A stretch of 11,097 bases of DNA from contig JAKADE010000058.1 in NCBI GenBank assembly GCA_021820785.1, positions 1 through 11,097 on the forward strand, in the 5' to 3' direction. A program made the position numbers and the translations under genes. The notes beneath the pieces were generated by a model. The model saw only the letters and a list, made by a program, of their open reading frames with translations. It did no database searches and was not told the origin of the DNA. Positions 1 through 6,183 of the stretch are shown here, piece after piece (the first letter of the stretch is position 1; the number at the start of each line of letters is the position of its first letter). The DNA comes from Pseudomonadota bacterium (GTDB lineage Bacteria > Pseudomonadota > Gammaproteobacteria > Steroidobacterales > Steroidobacteraceae).

Positions 1-410
1 ACGTCGAGCCGGAGCTGAACATCTACGACGAGGACTGGCCGATCTGGACCTACCAGGTGCACCAGCCGCCGGCGAAGTTCATCCTCGATGAGGACGGCCG
101 GCGGGGGCTCGCGATCAACTCGATGGTATCGGCCGGCTGCGTCATCTCCGGCGCGTCCGTGCGCGAGTCGCTGCTGTTCTCCAACGTGCGGGTCGAGGAG
201 CGCAGCACCATCGAGCGGGCCGTGATCCTGCCCAACACCCGCATCGGCGCCGGCTGCGTGATCCGTGGCGCCATCATCGATGAGGGCAGCGAAATCCCGA
301 ACGGCATGAGCATCGGTGTCGACCGAGAGGCCGATGCCGCACGCTTTCTGGTCACCGACAAGGGTGTCGTGCTGGTGACTGCCGAGATGCTGCGGCGCAT
401 CACGGGCTGA
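1..410 (+). CDS. glgC: Glucose-1-phosphate adenylyltransferase (ADP-glucose pyrophosphorylase), C-terminal part, 5' end outside window
   Basis: GlgC makes ADP-glucose from ATP and glucose-1-phosphate, the committed step of bacterial glycogen synthesis in the cytoplasm. The reading frame is open from base 3 and gives the last 135 residues of a protein that is about 420-430 residues in the family. The visible part starts with VEPELNIYDEDWPIWTYQ and PPAKFILDEDG, which closely resemble the link before the C-terminal domain of E. coli GlgC. It continues into left-handed beta-helix hexapeptide repeats (NSMVSAGCVISGASV, then LLFSNVRVEE) and ends VLVTAEMLRRITG, like the E. coli end (VLVTREMLRKL). The catalytic nucleotidyltransferase domain lies outside the window. 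The ATG at 57 is internal and not a start. The next gene begins 7 bp after the stop, so the two are probably co-transcribed. Identification is firm; the allosteric sites of the N-terminal part cannot be judged. Confidence 0.95.
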   Translation, partial: VEPELNIYDEDWPIWTYQVHQPPAKFILDEDGRRGLAINSMVSAGCVISGASVRESLLFSNVRVEERSTIERAVILPNTRIGAGCVIRGAIIDEGSEIPNGMSIGVDREADAARFLVTDKGVVLVTAEMLRRITG

Positions 411-417
411 GCCGCCC

Positions 418-2130
418 ATGTCCACCCAACGCCTGCCGGTGGTCCTGCTCTGGCACATGCACCAGCCGCAGTACCGCGATGCGCTCACCGGGCGTTACGT
501 GCTGCCCTGGACGTACCTGCACGCGATAAAGGACTACACCGACATGGCCGCGCACCTGGAGGCCATCCCGGAAGCGCGCGCCGTAGTGAACTTCACCCCG
601 GTGCTGCTCGAGCAGGTCGAGGCGCTCGCAGGCGCAGTCGCCGATCATCTGCGCACCGGCAGCCCGCTGCCGGACCCGGTGCTCGCGCTGCTCGGACCCG
701 ATCCGGTGCCGAGTGCGCCGAGCGAGCGGCTCGAGAGCCTGCACGCCTGCCTGCGCGCCCAGCGCAAGCAGATGATCGAGCGCTTCGGGCCTTATCTCGA
801 ACTCGCCTCGATCGCCGACACGCTCGCAACGCCCGAGCGCGTCAGTTACGCCTCCGACCAGTTCATCCAGGATCTCGCGGTGTGGTATCACCTCGCCTGG
901 ATGGGCGAGACGGTGCGCCGCAGCGACCCGCTGGTCAGCCGGCTTACCGAACAGGGCCGCGGCTTCACCGCTGCGCAGCGGCGCGAGCTGCTGACGCTGA
1001 TCGGCTCGCTGCTCGGACAGATCGTGCCGCGCTACCGACGCCTGAGCGAACAGGGCCGGTGCGAGCTGTCGGTCACCCCGTACGGCCATCCGATCATGCC
1101 GCTGCTGTTCGATTTCCAGGCGGCGCGCGAGGCCATGCCCAACCTGCCGCTACCGAAGCTCGCCGGCTATCCCGGCGGACCGCAGCGCGCCGAGTGGCAC
1201 GTGCGCGAGGGGCTGCGGCTGTTCACGCAGACCTTCGGCACCCGGCCAGTCGGGTGCTGGCCGTCCGAGGGTGCCGTCAGCCGCCCCACGCTCGAGATGC
1301 TCGAGCGGTTCGGCTTCAGATGGGTCGCGAGCAGCGCCAACGTGCTGCACGGTTCGCTGCAGCGCACTGCGGCACTCGCGCCGCAGCCACCGAGCCTCGA
1401 TGCTCAGGTCTTCAACCGCCCGTACCGGCTCGCCGGCAGCTCCCTGATGCAGTTCTTCCGTGAGGACACGCTCTCGGACCTGATCGGGTTCACCTACGCC
1501 ACCTGGCACGGCGATGACGCCGCGCACAACCTGGTCGATGCGCTGGCGCAGCTGGCCCATCAGTACAGCGGGACCCCCGGACACGCGGTGCTGATTGCGC
1601 TTGACGGGGAGAACGCCTGGGAACACTACCCGTTCAACGGCTATTACTTCCTGCGCGCGCTGTACACGCTGCTCGCAGCGCATCCTCAGCTCGAGCTGAC
1701 GACGCTCGGGGACTGCGTCTCGCGCAGTCTGATGCCGATCACCCTGCCGCAGCTGATGGCCGGCAGCTGGGTGCACGGCACGCTCACCACCTGGATGGGC
1801 GATCCGGCGAAGAACCGCGCGTGGGACCTGCTGTGCGAGGCGAAAATCACCTTCGATGCGGTCATGGCGAGCGGTGCGCTCGATGCGCAGGCGCAGCGTG
1901 CCGCGGAGCGCCAGCTCGCGCTGTGCGAGAGTTCGGACTGGTTCTGGTGGTTCGGGGACTACAATCCGGCCGAGGCAGTCAGTCAGTTCGATGCGCTGTT
2001 CCGCCGCCAGCTGAGCCGCCTGTACGAGCAACTCGGCCGCACGCCGCCCGCGGCGCTCGCCGAGCCGATCGCCACCGGCGGCGGCAGTCCCGAGCACGGC
2101 GGGGTGATGCGCCGCTCCTATGCCAGTTGA
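418..2130 (+). CDS. Glycoside hydrolase family 57 protein (amylopullulanase / alpha-amylase type)
   Basis: The 570-residue product carries the GH57 sequence regions in order. HMHQPQY lies at 13-19, ELSVTPYGHPIMPLL around 217-231, and CWPSEG holds the expected Glu nucleophile at residue 284. ALDGENAWEHYP holds the expected acid/base Asp at 396, and an aromatic WFWWFGDYN follows at 508-516. In GH57 enzymes the Glu of the third region and the Asp of the fourth are the retaining catalytic pair, and both are present. GH57 members hydrolyse, transfer or branch alpha-1,4/1,6-glucans; the DGENAWEHYP form resembles the amylopullulanase subgroup rather than the 4-alpha-glucanotransferase or GH57 branching-enzyme subgroups. 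No signal peptide is visible, so it should act in the cytoplasm. Lying 7 bp after glgC, it is probably a glycogen-modifying or glycogen-degrading enzyme, but exact specificity is inference. The ATG at 418 has only a weak ribosome binding site, consistent with translational coupling to glgC. Confidence 0.9.
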   Translation: MSTQRLPVVLLWHMHQPQYRDALTGRYVLPWTYLHAIKDYTDMAAHLEAIPEARAVVNFTPVLLEQVEALAGAVADHLRTGSPLPDPVLALLGPDPVPSAPSERLESLHACLRAQRKQMIERFGPYLELASIADTLATPERVSYASDQFIQDLAVWYHLAWMGETVRRSDPLVSRLTEQGRGFTAAQRRELLTLIGSLLGQIVPRYRRLSEQGRCELSVTPYGHPIMPLLFDFQAAREAMPNLPLPKLAGYPGGPQRAEWHVREGLRLFTQTFGTRPVGCWPSEGAVSRPTLEMLERFGFRWVASSANVLHGSLQRTAALAPQPPSLDAQVFNRPYRLAGSSLMQFFREDTLSDLIGFTYATWHGDDAAHNLVDALAQLAHQYSGTPGHAVLIALDGENAWEHYPFNGYYFLRALYTLLAAHPQLELTTLGDCVSRSLMPITLPQLMAGSWVHGTLTTWMGDPAKNRAWDLLCEAKITFDAVMASGALDAQAQRAAERQLALCESSDWFWWFGDYNPAEAVSQFDALFRRQLSRLYEQLGRTPPAALAEPIATGGGSPEHGGVMRRSYAS

Positions 2131-2593
2131 ACGACCCATGGCGCGCCACGCATGGCGGCTCGCGCCGGTGCTGCTCGCGCTCCTCCTCGGCGGATGCGCC
2201 TGGCTCACTCCGAATCTTCGCGCCCCGCATCTGCGCGTGCTCGGCGTGCGGGTCCTGCGCGCCGACTTCTGGCAGCAGCAGCTGAGGGTGCGTCTGCGGG
2301 TCCGCAATCCGAACAGCATCAGCCTGCCGATCGAGTCGCTTCAGTACAGCCTGGCGCTGAACGGCCACCGGGTGGCCGACGGGCGCAGTGCACGGCGCTT
2401 CACGGTGCCACCGCACGGCACCGCGGAATTCGACACCGAGGTCACCGCGAACATGGCCGGGGCTCTGTTCTCGCTCTTCGGCCGAGGTCGCGCTCACCCG
2501 GTGCGGTACCGGCTGCGGGGCAAGGTCGAGCTGGCCCGCGGGCTGCTGCGCGAATTGCCGTTCGACGAACGCGGACAGTTCGTCCTGAAGTAA
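2120..2593 (+). CDS. LEA14-like (WHy domain, LEA type 2) lipoprotein
   Basis: This is a 157-residue protein with a short basic N-terminus (MARHAWR), a hydrophobic stretch (LAPVLLALLL) and a lipobox-like LGGC with Cys at residue 26, so it is predicted to be a lipoprotein anchored in the cell envelope. The rest matches the Water-stress/Hypersensitive-response (WHy, LEA group 2) domain: paired beta strands, then the hallmark RVRNPNSISLPIESLQYSL and an NGHRVADG turn, then a late VPPHG segment. Proteins with this fold are linked to desiccation and stress protection, but the molecular job of bacterial lipoprotein versions is not settled. The gene overlaps the GH57 end by 11 bases. The ATG at 2120 is used because GGTGAT lies 11 bp upstream; the ATG at 2138, 7 bp after the GH57 stop, has no visible Shine-Dalgarno sequence but gives a tidier signal peptide. 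Family call is good; the start is uncertain by 18 bases. Confidence 0.82.
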   Translation: MPVERPMARHAWRLAPVLLALLLGGCAWLTPNLRAPHLRVLGVRVLRADFWQQQLRVRLRVRNPNSISLPIESLQYSLALNGHRVADGRSARRFTVPPHGTAEFDTEVTANMAGALFSLFGRGRAHPVRYRLRGKVELARGLLRELPFDERGQFVLK

Positions 2594-2620
2594 TCCGGCG
2601 CAGTGCCGCGCCGCCGGATT
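2592..2620 (+). terminator. Perfect 9-bp inverted repeat at the end of the glgC-GH57-lipoprotein unit (possible terminator)
   Basis: AATCCGGCG at 2592-2600 and its exact reverse complement CGCCGGATT at 2612-2620 enclose an 11-base loop. The left arm begins inside the TAA stop codon of the lipoprotein gene (2591-2593). The position is right for a transcription stop or an mRNA 3'-end-protecting hairpin. However, no T-run follows on the plus strand (GCGCCCG comes next), so it is not a canonical intrinsic terminator. Partial read-through into gad is possible. Confidence 0.45.
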
Positions 2621-2661
2621 GCGCCCGTGCCGCTGGCCCGGACGCTGACACGCATCGCCGC

Positions 2662-2669
2662 AGAGGAGG
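2662..2669 (+). promoter_or_regulatory. Strong ribosome binding site for gad
   Basis: AGAGGAGG lies 7 bases before the ATG at 2677, an almost ideal Shine-Dalgarno match and spacing. It fixes the decarboxylase start: the frame is open much further upstream, to 2152, but that extension overlaps the lipoprotein gene and is not family-like. It is clearly stronger than the sites of the three preceding genes, suggesting independent, high translation of gad. Confidence 0.8.
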
Positions 2670-2676
2670 CACGCCC

Positions 2677-4050
2677 ATGATCAAAACCCTCGTTCCCGAC
2701 GCCGCCCTGGCCCCGACCTACGGCTCGCGCACGATGTCCGAGCCCGCGCCCAAATACCGTCTGCCGCAGCACGAGATGAGCCCGCGCACCGCCTATCAAC
2801 TCATTCACGATGAGCTGATGCTCGACGGCAACGCCCGCCTGAATCTCGCCACGTTCGTCACGACGTGGATGGAACCCGAGGCCGCACGCCTCATGGGTGA
2901 GACGTTCGATAAGAACATGATCGACAAGGACGAGTATCCGCGCACCGCGGAACTCGAGACGCGCTGCGTGAACATGATCGCGCGGCTGTTCCATGCCCCG
3001 GAGCACGAATCTCCGCTCGGTGTGTCGGCGATCGGCTCGAGCGAGGCGGTGATGCTCGCCGGCATGGCGCTGAAGTGGCGCTGGAAGGCGCGCCGCACGG
3101 CCGCCGGCCGCAGTGCCGCGACGCCCAACCTGGTATTGGGCTCGAATGTGCAGGTGGTGTGGGAGAAGTTCTGCCGGTACTGGGAAGTCGAGCCGCGCTA
3201 CATCCCGATGCGCCCCGACCGTTACGTCATCACACCCGAGGAAGTGGTAGCGCGCTGCGACGAGAACACCATCGGCGCAGTGGCGATCCTCGGCACCACC
3301 TTCACCGGGGAGTTCGAGCCGATCGAAGCGATCCACGATGCGCTGGTGTCACACAATGCGGCCCGCGGCCTCGAGGTGCCGCTGCACGTCGATGCCGCGA
3401 GCGGCGGCTTCGTCGCGCCGTTCCTTCATCCGCAGCTGCGCTGGGACTTTCGCCTGCCCAATGTCGTGTCGATCAACACCTCCGGCCACAAGTACGGCCT
3501 GGTGTATCCGGGTGTCGGCTGGGCACTGTGGCGGGGCAAGGCACATCTGCCCGAGGAGCTGGTTTTTCACGTCAATTATCTCGGCGGCGACATGCCGACC
3601 TTCACTCTGAACTTCTCCCGTCCGGGCAACCAGATCGTCGGGCAGTACTACAACTTTCTGCGCCTCGGCCGCGACGGCTACACGCGCATCATGCGCACCC
3701 TGTGCTCGGTGGCCACCGAGCTCGCCACACAAATCGGTGCGCTCGGGCCCTTCGCGCTGCTCAGCGATGGCTCGCAGATCCCGGTCTTTGCCTTTCGCCT
3801 GAAAGAGACCTCGTGCTATTCCGTGTACGATGTCTCCGAACGCCTGCGGATCCACGGCTGGCAGGTGCCTGCCTACACGATGCCCGAGGGCGCCGAGACC
3901 ATCGCGGTGTTGCGAGTCGTGGTCCGCGAAGGGTTCTCGCGCGACATGGCGGACCTGCTGCTCGCCGACCTGCGCAGCGTGATCGCAGAACTCGAGGCGA
4001 ACCCGCCTGCCCGGCCCAAGCAGGCCGAGGGCCGCTTCCACCACGGCTGA
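2677..4050 (+). CDS. gad: Glutamate decarboxylase (PLP-dependent, GadA/GadB type)
   Basis: Converts L-glutamate to GABA and CO2, consuming a cytoplasmic proton; in enteric bacteria this drives acid resistance. The product has 457 residues (E. coli GadB has 466). Family landmarks are all present: NLATF around 56-60, NMIDKDEYPRTAELE at 80-94 with the substrate-pocket Asp at 83, HVDAASGGF with the PLP-ring-binding Asp at 239, and NTSGHKYGLVYPGVGW with the Schiff-base Lys at 272. FNYLGG-like and NFSRPG segments follow (here HVNYLGGDMPTFTLNFSRPG, about 290-310). The protein ends RFHHG, which lines up with the FKHT end of E. coli GadB, whose penultimate His closes the active site at neutral pH. The partner glutamate/GABA antiporter GadC is not in this window. 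An 83-bp gap with a hairpin separates it from the preceding lipoprotein gene, so it may have its own promoter, though I see no convincing one. The identification is very secure. Confidence 0.95.
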   Translation: MIKTLVPDAALAPTYGSRTMSEPAPKYRLPQHEMSPRTAYQLIHDELMLDGNARLNLATFVTTWMEPEAARLMGETFDKNMIDKDEYPRTAELETRCVNMIARLFHAPEHESPLGVSAIGSSEAVMLAGMALKWRWKARRTAAGRSAATPNLVLGSNVQVVWEKFCRYWEVEPRYIPMRPDRYVITPEEVVARCDENTIGAVAILGTTFTGEFEPIEAIHDALVSHNAARGLEVPLHVDAASGGFVAPFLHPQLRWDFRLPNVVSINTSGHKYGLVYPGVGWALWRGKAHLPEELVFHVNYLGGDMPTFTLNFSRPGNQIVGQYYNFLRLGRDGYTRIMRTLCSVATELATQIGALGPFALLSDGSQIPVFAFRLKETSCYSVYDVSERLRIHGWQVPAYTMPEGAETIAVLRVVVREGFSRDMADLLLADLRSVIAELEANPPARPKQAEGRFHHG

Positions 4051-4061
4051 GGCTCTGGGGG

Positions 4062-6104
4062 TCAGTCGGCTTCGGCGCGCGGCCGGTACGCCTCGATGAG
4101 CTCCTGCTGGCGCCGCGGCGGCACCGGATCGTAGTGGCTGAGCGCCATCACGTAGCTGCCCTGTCCGCCGGTGAGGGACTTCAGGCGCGAGGGGTACTCA
4201 CTGATCTCTGCGAGCGGCACCAGGGCCGAGACGCTCGCGCGGCGCCCGGGCAGCTCTTGATTGCCGTTGACGCGCGCCCGGCGCGTGGCCAGATCGCCGG
4301 TGATGTCCCCGATCGCACTGGCCGGGGCAGTCACCTCCAGGTGCACGATCGGCTCGAGCACGATCGGACTGGCCTTGCCGAGCGCATCGAGAAAGGCCTT
4401 GCGGCCTGCCGACACGAAGGCCACCTCCTTCGAATCGACGGGATGGTGCTTCCCGTCGTACACCGTGACGCGCACGTCCTGCAGCGGGAAGCCGGCGAGT
4501 GCGCCCTCGAGGAGCACCTGGCGCACACCTTTCTCCACCGCCGGAATGAACTGGCCCGGGATCGCTCCGCCTGCGACCGCATCGACGAACTCGAAGCCGG
4601 CGCCGCGCTCGAGCGCCTCGACGCGCAGGTACACTTCGCCGAATTGCCCGGCCCCGCCGGTCTGCTTCTTGTGGCGGCTGTGGCCGTCGGCCGCGCGCGT
4701 GATGGTCTCGCGATACGGAATGCTCGGCGGATGGGTGCGCACTTCGACGCCGTAACGCTCGCGCATACGCTCGAGCAGCACCCGCAGGTGCATCTCGCCG
4801 GTGCCGTACAGCACCGTTTCGTTGACCGCGGCGTGTTGTTCGATGCGCACCCCCGGGTCTTCTGCCGTGAGCTTGTGCAGCGCGTCGGCGAGCCGCTGCT
4901 CATCGCCGCGCCGCTGTGGCTCGATCGCCAAGCCGAGCATCGAGGGCGGCAGGAGCACCGGCGCGAGATGATAGTGATCCTCCTCGTGCGAATCGTGCAG
5001 CACCGCATCGCGATGCAGCTCCTCGACTTTGGCGAGCGCGCAGAGATCCCCCGGGATGGCCTGGGGAATCTCCACCGTGTCCTTGCCGAGCACGCGGTAC
5101 AGATGCGCCACTTTGAAGGGCTTGCGCGCATCGCCCACGTAGAGCTGTCCGCCCGGACGGATCGTGCCCTGGTGCACTCTCAGGCTCGCCAGTCTCCCGA
5201 CGTACGGATCGATCGTCACCCGGAAGACATGCGCGATGACGTGCCGCTGCGGGTCGGGCCGGACGTCGACGCGGCGAGCGGCCCCGTCGGCACCGGTGAG
5301 AAAAGGGGGCGGGTTACCCTCGGCCGGATGGGGCATCAGCCGCTCGATGACCGTCAGCAGCGCCTCGACGCCCGCTCCGGTCTCGGCGGACACGAAACAC
5401 ACCGGCACCAGGTGCCCCTCCCGCAGGGCCTGCTCGAGCGGCTCGTGCAGCTGCTCGGGCGAGAGCACCTCGCCCTGCTCCAGGTACAGCCCCATCAGCC
5501 GCTCGTCGAGTTCAACGACCTGATCGACGAGGGCCGTGTGCGCCGCCTCGACGGTGGAGAATTCGACGGGCGCCTCCTGCGGGTCGAAGAAGCAGTCTCG
5601 CACCGCTGCGCCGCCCTCGGTCGGCAGGTTGACCGGCAGGCACTCCGGACCGAATGCGTCGCGCAGGCGCGCCAATACACCCGCACACGCCGCCTCCCGG
5701 CTGTCGATCTTGTTGACGATCAGCAGCCGCGCCAGGCCCCGCTCTCGCGCGAAACTCATCAGCCGCTGCGTCACGGCATCCGGACCGGTGACCGCACTGA
5801 CCACCACGGCGACGGCTTCGACAGCCTCCAGCACCGCGAATGTCCGGGGAAGAAAGTCCGTGTAGCCCGGCGTGTCGAGCAGATGCAGTCGCGTGCCGGC
5901 ATGCTCGAACGTGAGCAGCGCCGGTTCGAGCGAGTGCCCGAGCGCGCGCTCCTGGGGATCGAAGTCCGACACTGTGGAGCCGCGCTCGAGGCTTCCCTTG
6001 GCGCGGATCGCACCCGCCTCGAGCAGCAGCGCTTCGGCGAGCAGCGTCTTGCCGGCGCCGGCCGCGCCGGTGAGCGCGATGTTGCGAATGCACGTAGGGT
6101 CCAC
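4062..6104 (-). CDS. Elongation factor G-like protein (EF-G paralogue, translational GTPase)
   Basis: The 680-residue product has EF-G architecture. The G domain has a P-loop GAAGAGKT at 13-20, DTPGYTDF at 77-84, NKID at 131-134 and SAETGAG near 239. Domain II is around 285-360. Domain III contains LYGTGEMHLRVLLERM near 432-447. Domain IV contains HKKQTGGAGQFG at 478-489 and HHPVDSKEVAF, and a domain V opens with IVLEPIVHLEV. It is not the housekeeping EF-G: the P-loop lacks the AHIDAGKT form, and the catalytic His of DTPGH is Tyr81. The region after RGSTVSDFDP reads LGHSL instead of RGITI. These traits match the 'elongation factor G-like' group, whose role is unclear. The GTG at 6104 is chosen because GGATGGGG lies 8 bp upstream and the family region begins right after it. 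The ATG at 6221 would add 39 atypical residues and run into spoVR. It lies 79 bp downstream of spoVR. Confidence 0.88.
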   Translation of the reverse strand: MDPTCIRNIALTGAAGAGKTLLAEALLLEAGAIRAKGSLERGSTVSDFDPQERALGHSLEPALLTFEHAGTRLHLLDTPGYTDFLPRTFAVLEAVEAVAVVVSAVTGPDAVTQRLMSFARERGLARLLIVNKIDSREAACAGVLARLRDAFGPECLPVNLPTEGGAAVRDCFFDPQEAPVEFSTVEAAHTALVDQVVELDERLMGLYLEQGEVLSPEQLHEPLEQALREGHLVPVCFVSAETGAGVEALLTVIERLMPHPAEGNPPPFLTGADGAARRVDVRPDPQRHVIAHVFRVTIDPYVGRLASLRVHQGTIRPGGQLYVGDARKPFKVAHLYRVLGKDTVEIPQAIPGDLCALAKVEELHRDAVLHDSHEEDHYHLAPVLLPPSMLGLAIEPQRRGDEQRLADALHKLTAEDPGVRIEQHAAVNETVLYGTGEMHLRVLLERMRERYGVEVRTHPPSIPYRETITRAADGHSRHKKQTGGAGQFGEVYLRVEALERGAGFEFVDAVAGGAIPGQFIPAVEKGVRQVLLEGALAGFPLQDVRVTVYDGKHHPVDSKEVAFVSAGRKAFLDALGKASPIVLEPIVHLEVTAPASAIGDITGDLATRRARVNGNQELPGRRASVSALVPLAEISEYPSRLKSLTGGQGSYVMALSHYDPVPPRRQQELIEAYRPRAEAD

Positions 6105-6127
6105 GCGGCACACCCCATCCGAGCACG

Positions 6128-6141
6128 GTGTGAGAACACAC
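6128..6141. repeat. Small dyad GTGTG-AGAA-CACAC upstream of the EF-G-like gene
   Basis: A perfect 5-bp inverted repeat with a 4-base centre lies 24-37 bp before the GTG start at 6104, within the 79-bp spacer. It could be an operator or part of the leader of the EF-G-like mRNA. No clear -10/-35 pair is visible beside it, and a dyad this short can arise by chance. Confidence 0.2.
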
Positions 6142-6154
6142 AGGGTACTCCGGG

Positions 6155-6181
6155 GCAGCGCAGGGCGCAAAGCAGCGCTGC
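6155..6181 (-). terminator. Hairpin just after the spoVR stop codon (weak terminator or processing site candidate)
   Basis: GCAGCGC at 6155-6161 and GCGCTGC at 6175-6181 form a 7-bp all-perfect stem with a 13-base loop. On the minus strand it begins three bases past the spoVR stop (6184-6186). No T-run follows it, so full intrinsic termination is doubtful. It could attenuate transcription between spoVR and the EF-G-like gene. Confidence 0.3.
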
Positions 6182-6183
6182 GC

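Noticed and set aside
57..410. ATG at 57 as the start of a short separate gene
   Set aside because: The GlgC-like sequence continues upstream in the same frame to base 3, so this Met (or its context) is internal to a gene cut by the window edge.
1150..2319. A 389-codon minus-strand open frame opposite the GH57 gene
   Set aside because: Antisense to a GH57 protein with all catalytic regions; no motif of its own.
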